A stretch of DNA of 6,891 nt from Porticoccaceae bacterium (lineage in GTDB: Bacteria > Pseudomonadota > Gammaproteobacteria > Pseudomonadales > Porticoccaceae), in contig PALW01000006.1 in NCBI GenBank assembly GCA_002710745.1, positions 18,702 through 25,592 on the forward strand, in the 5' to 3' direction. The notes beneath the pieces are model-generated. The model was not told where the DNA came from and did not search any database. It saw only the letters and a program-made list of their open reading frames with translations. This document shows positions 6,098 to 6,891 of the stretch, piece after piece; the first letter of the stretch is position 1, and every line of letters starts with the position of its first letter. The position numbers and the translations under genes were made by a program.

Positions 6098-6247
6098 AAA
6101 CTTTTCCTACGTTTATAGTTTGTAAATAATAAGGCACGAAGTTATAGAGATTTTTACTGAGATTTTCAAGGAAAAATTTTAATTTTAATTATTTTGAAAG
6201 CGCAATGTTTAATAAAAGAACAGTATAGATTTTAGGCAATCCTCAAT
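6098..6247. other. Divergent dksA / sfsA intergenic region
   Basis: 150 AT-rich bases between the two divergent starts. The dksA promoter takes up the part nearest dksA. For sfsA, the best plus-strand -10 candidate is TATAGA at 6224-6229. The only good -35-like TTGAAA (6194-6199) is 24 bp away, too far for a standard promoter, so the sfsA promoter remains unclear and is probably weak. No RNA gene is visible. Confidence 0.5.
6141..6169 (-). promoter_or_regulatory. Sigma-70-type promoter of dksA
   Basis: On the minus strand TTGAAA (6164-6169) and TATAAC (6141-6146) are separated by exactly 17 bp. The expected transcription start is near 6134, giving a leader of about 36 nt before the dksA ATG. 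The spacing and both hexamers are close to consensus. No operator is recognised. Confidence 0.7.
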
Positions 6248-6891
6248 TTGAAACTTTTAAAAGGTACATTTGTTAAGCGATATAAACGATTTTTTGTCGA
6301 CGTAATCAGTGAGTCAGGAGAATTAGTCACACTCCATTGTCCTAATACCGGTAGTCTAAAGAACTGTTTAATTGACTCAGCACCTTGCTGGTATTCTTTG
6401 TCACCAAAAAAAACTAGAAAACTTCCAGGGACATTAGAATTGATCACCACAAAGTTCAATAATATTGCTAATGTTCATTCGGCTTCGGCGAATAAAATAG
6501 TTTTTTTGGCAATTAAAAAAGGAGTAATTGCTGGGTTAACTAGTTACGATATCTTCGACAAAGAAGTCAGATTTGGCAAGGAGGGCAGCCGCCTGGATTT
6601 TTGTTTGGGACACTCTATACTCAATCAGCCTAAGTGTTATGTTGAAGTTAAAAGTGCTACCTGGGATTTGGGCGGAGGGCTTGTCTCGTTTCCCGACGCA
6701 AAAACAGATCGAGGAGCTAAACACTTAAGAGAACTAATATTGGCAGTGGAGGAAGGATATCGGGCAGTTTTATTTTTTTGTGTTCAGGTGAGTAATGCAA
6801 AGCGATTAAAAATTGCCGATCAAATTGATCCTACGTATGCAAATCTACTTTTTAAGGCAATAAATTTGGGAGTCGAGGTAATGGTTTGGAA
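6248..6891 (+). CDS. sfsA: SfsA family protein (sugar fermentation stimulation protein), 3' end outside window
   Basis: Two hundred and fourteen codons are present; comparison with E. coli SfsA (234 aa) suggests about 20 are missing. An N-terminal OB-like part carries FVKRYKRFFVDV at 8-19 and HCPNTGS at 30-36. A second part carries the nuclease-like pattern SRLDF (Asp117) followed by YVEVKSAT (Glu133, Lys135), a PD-(D/E)xK arrangement, then FPDAKTDRGAKHLREL at 148-163. SfsA was named for effects on maltose metabolism in E. coli and is reported to bind DNA; the nuclease idea rests on fold, and its true job is not settled. The frame has a stop at 6233-6235 and no ATG or GTG before the conserved start, so the TTG at 6248 is the only usual initiation codon. 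AGG at 6234-6236 is a weak, distant Shine-Dalgarno. The gene is divergent from dksA. Confidence 0.93.
   Translation, partial: MKLLKGTFVKRYKRFFVDVISESGELVTLHCPNTGSLKNCLIDSAPCWYSLSPKKTRKLPGTLELITTKFNNIANVHSASANKIVFLAIKKGVIAGLTSYDIFDKEVRFGKEGSRLDFCLGHSILNQPKCYVEVKSATWDLGGGLVSFPDAKTDRGAKHLRELILAVEEGYRAVLFFCVQVSNAKRLKIADQIDPTYANLLFKAINLGVEVMVW

Noticed and set aside
6232..6724. Minus-strand ORFs at 6232-6459 and 6536-6724
   Set aside because: Both are antisense to sfsA, whose SfsA motifs on the plus strand are clear across the same bases.
1..6891. Mobile element, CRISPR array, prophage or defence system
   Set aside because: No transposase, integrase, direct repeat array, att-like repeat or toxin-antitoxin pair is visible; every long coding stretch belongs to a known housekeeping or transport family.

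Overview
The window is a conserved housekeeping locus from a low-GC gammaproteobacterium (GC in the high 30s per cent by eye). Two things point there: the gene set sfsA / dksA / gluQ / pcnB / folK / deoxynucleoside kinase / panB, which is a familiar gammaproteobacterial neighbourhood, and close motif-level resemblance of DksA, PcnB, PanB and GluQ to the E. coli proteins. Genes are tightly packed, with overlaps and single-digit gaps, which suggests a streamlined, perhaps marine or free-living genome. The species cannot be named from the sequence alone.

Layout, left to right. Positions 3-566 (+) are the C-terminal part of an alanine/glycine:cation symporter (AGCS family) that begins outside the window. 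It converges on a minus-strand block that reads from right to left: dksA (6097-5612), gluQ (5604-4684), a 264-bp gap containing a strong intrinsic terminator, then pcnB (4419-3124), folK (3131-2580), a deoxynucleoside kinase gene (2614-1928), panB (1872-1081) and a glutathione-peroxidase-family gene (1048-572). On the right, sfsA (+) starts at a TTG at 6248, runs off the end of the window, and is divergent from dksA across a 150-bp region that holds a good sigma-70-type dksA promoter.

Transcription appears to fall into two minus-strand units. The first is dksA-gluQ, coding a transcription factor of the stringent response and the tRNA-Asp queuosine glutamylase; it ends at the hairpin at 4490-4513. 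The second is pcnB-folK-dNK-panB-gpx, which combines RNA 3'-end polyadenylation, folate synthesis, nucleoside salvage, pantothenate synthesis and peroxide detoxification. pcnB/folK and folK/dNK overlap, so translation is probably coupled.

I found no new multi-gene system here. The points worth a second look are small: non-ATG starts (pcnB TTG, sfsA TTG, gluQ GTG), sfsA inverted relative to E. coli, panB without panC beside it, the long gluQ 3' region with a possible 22-codon ORF, and a palindromic promoter-like site before panB.
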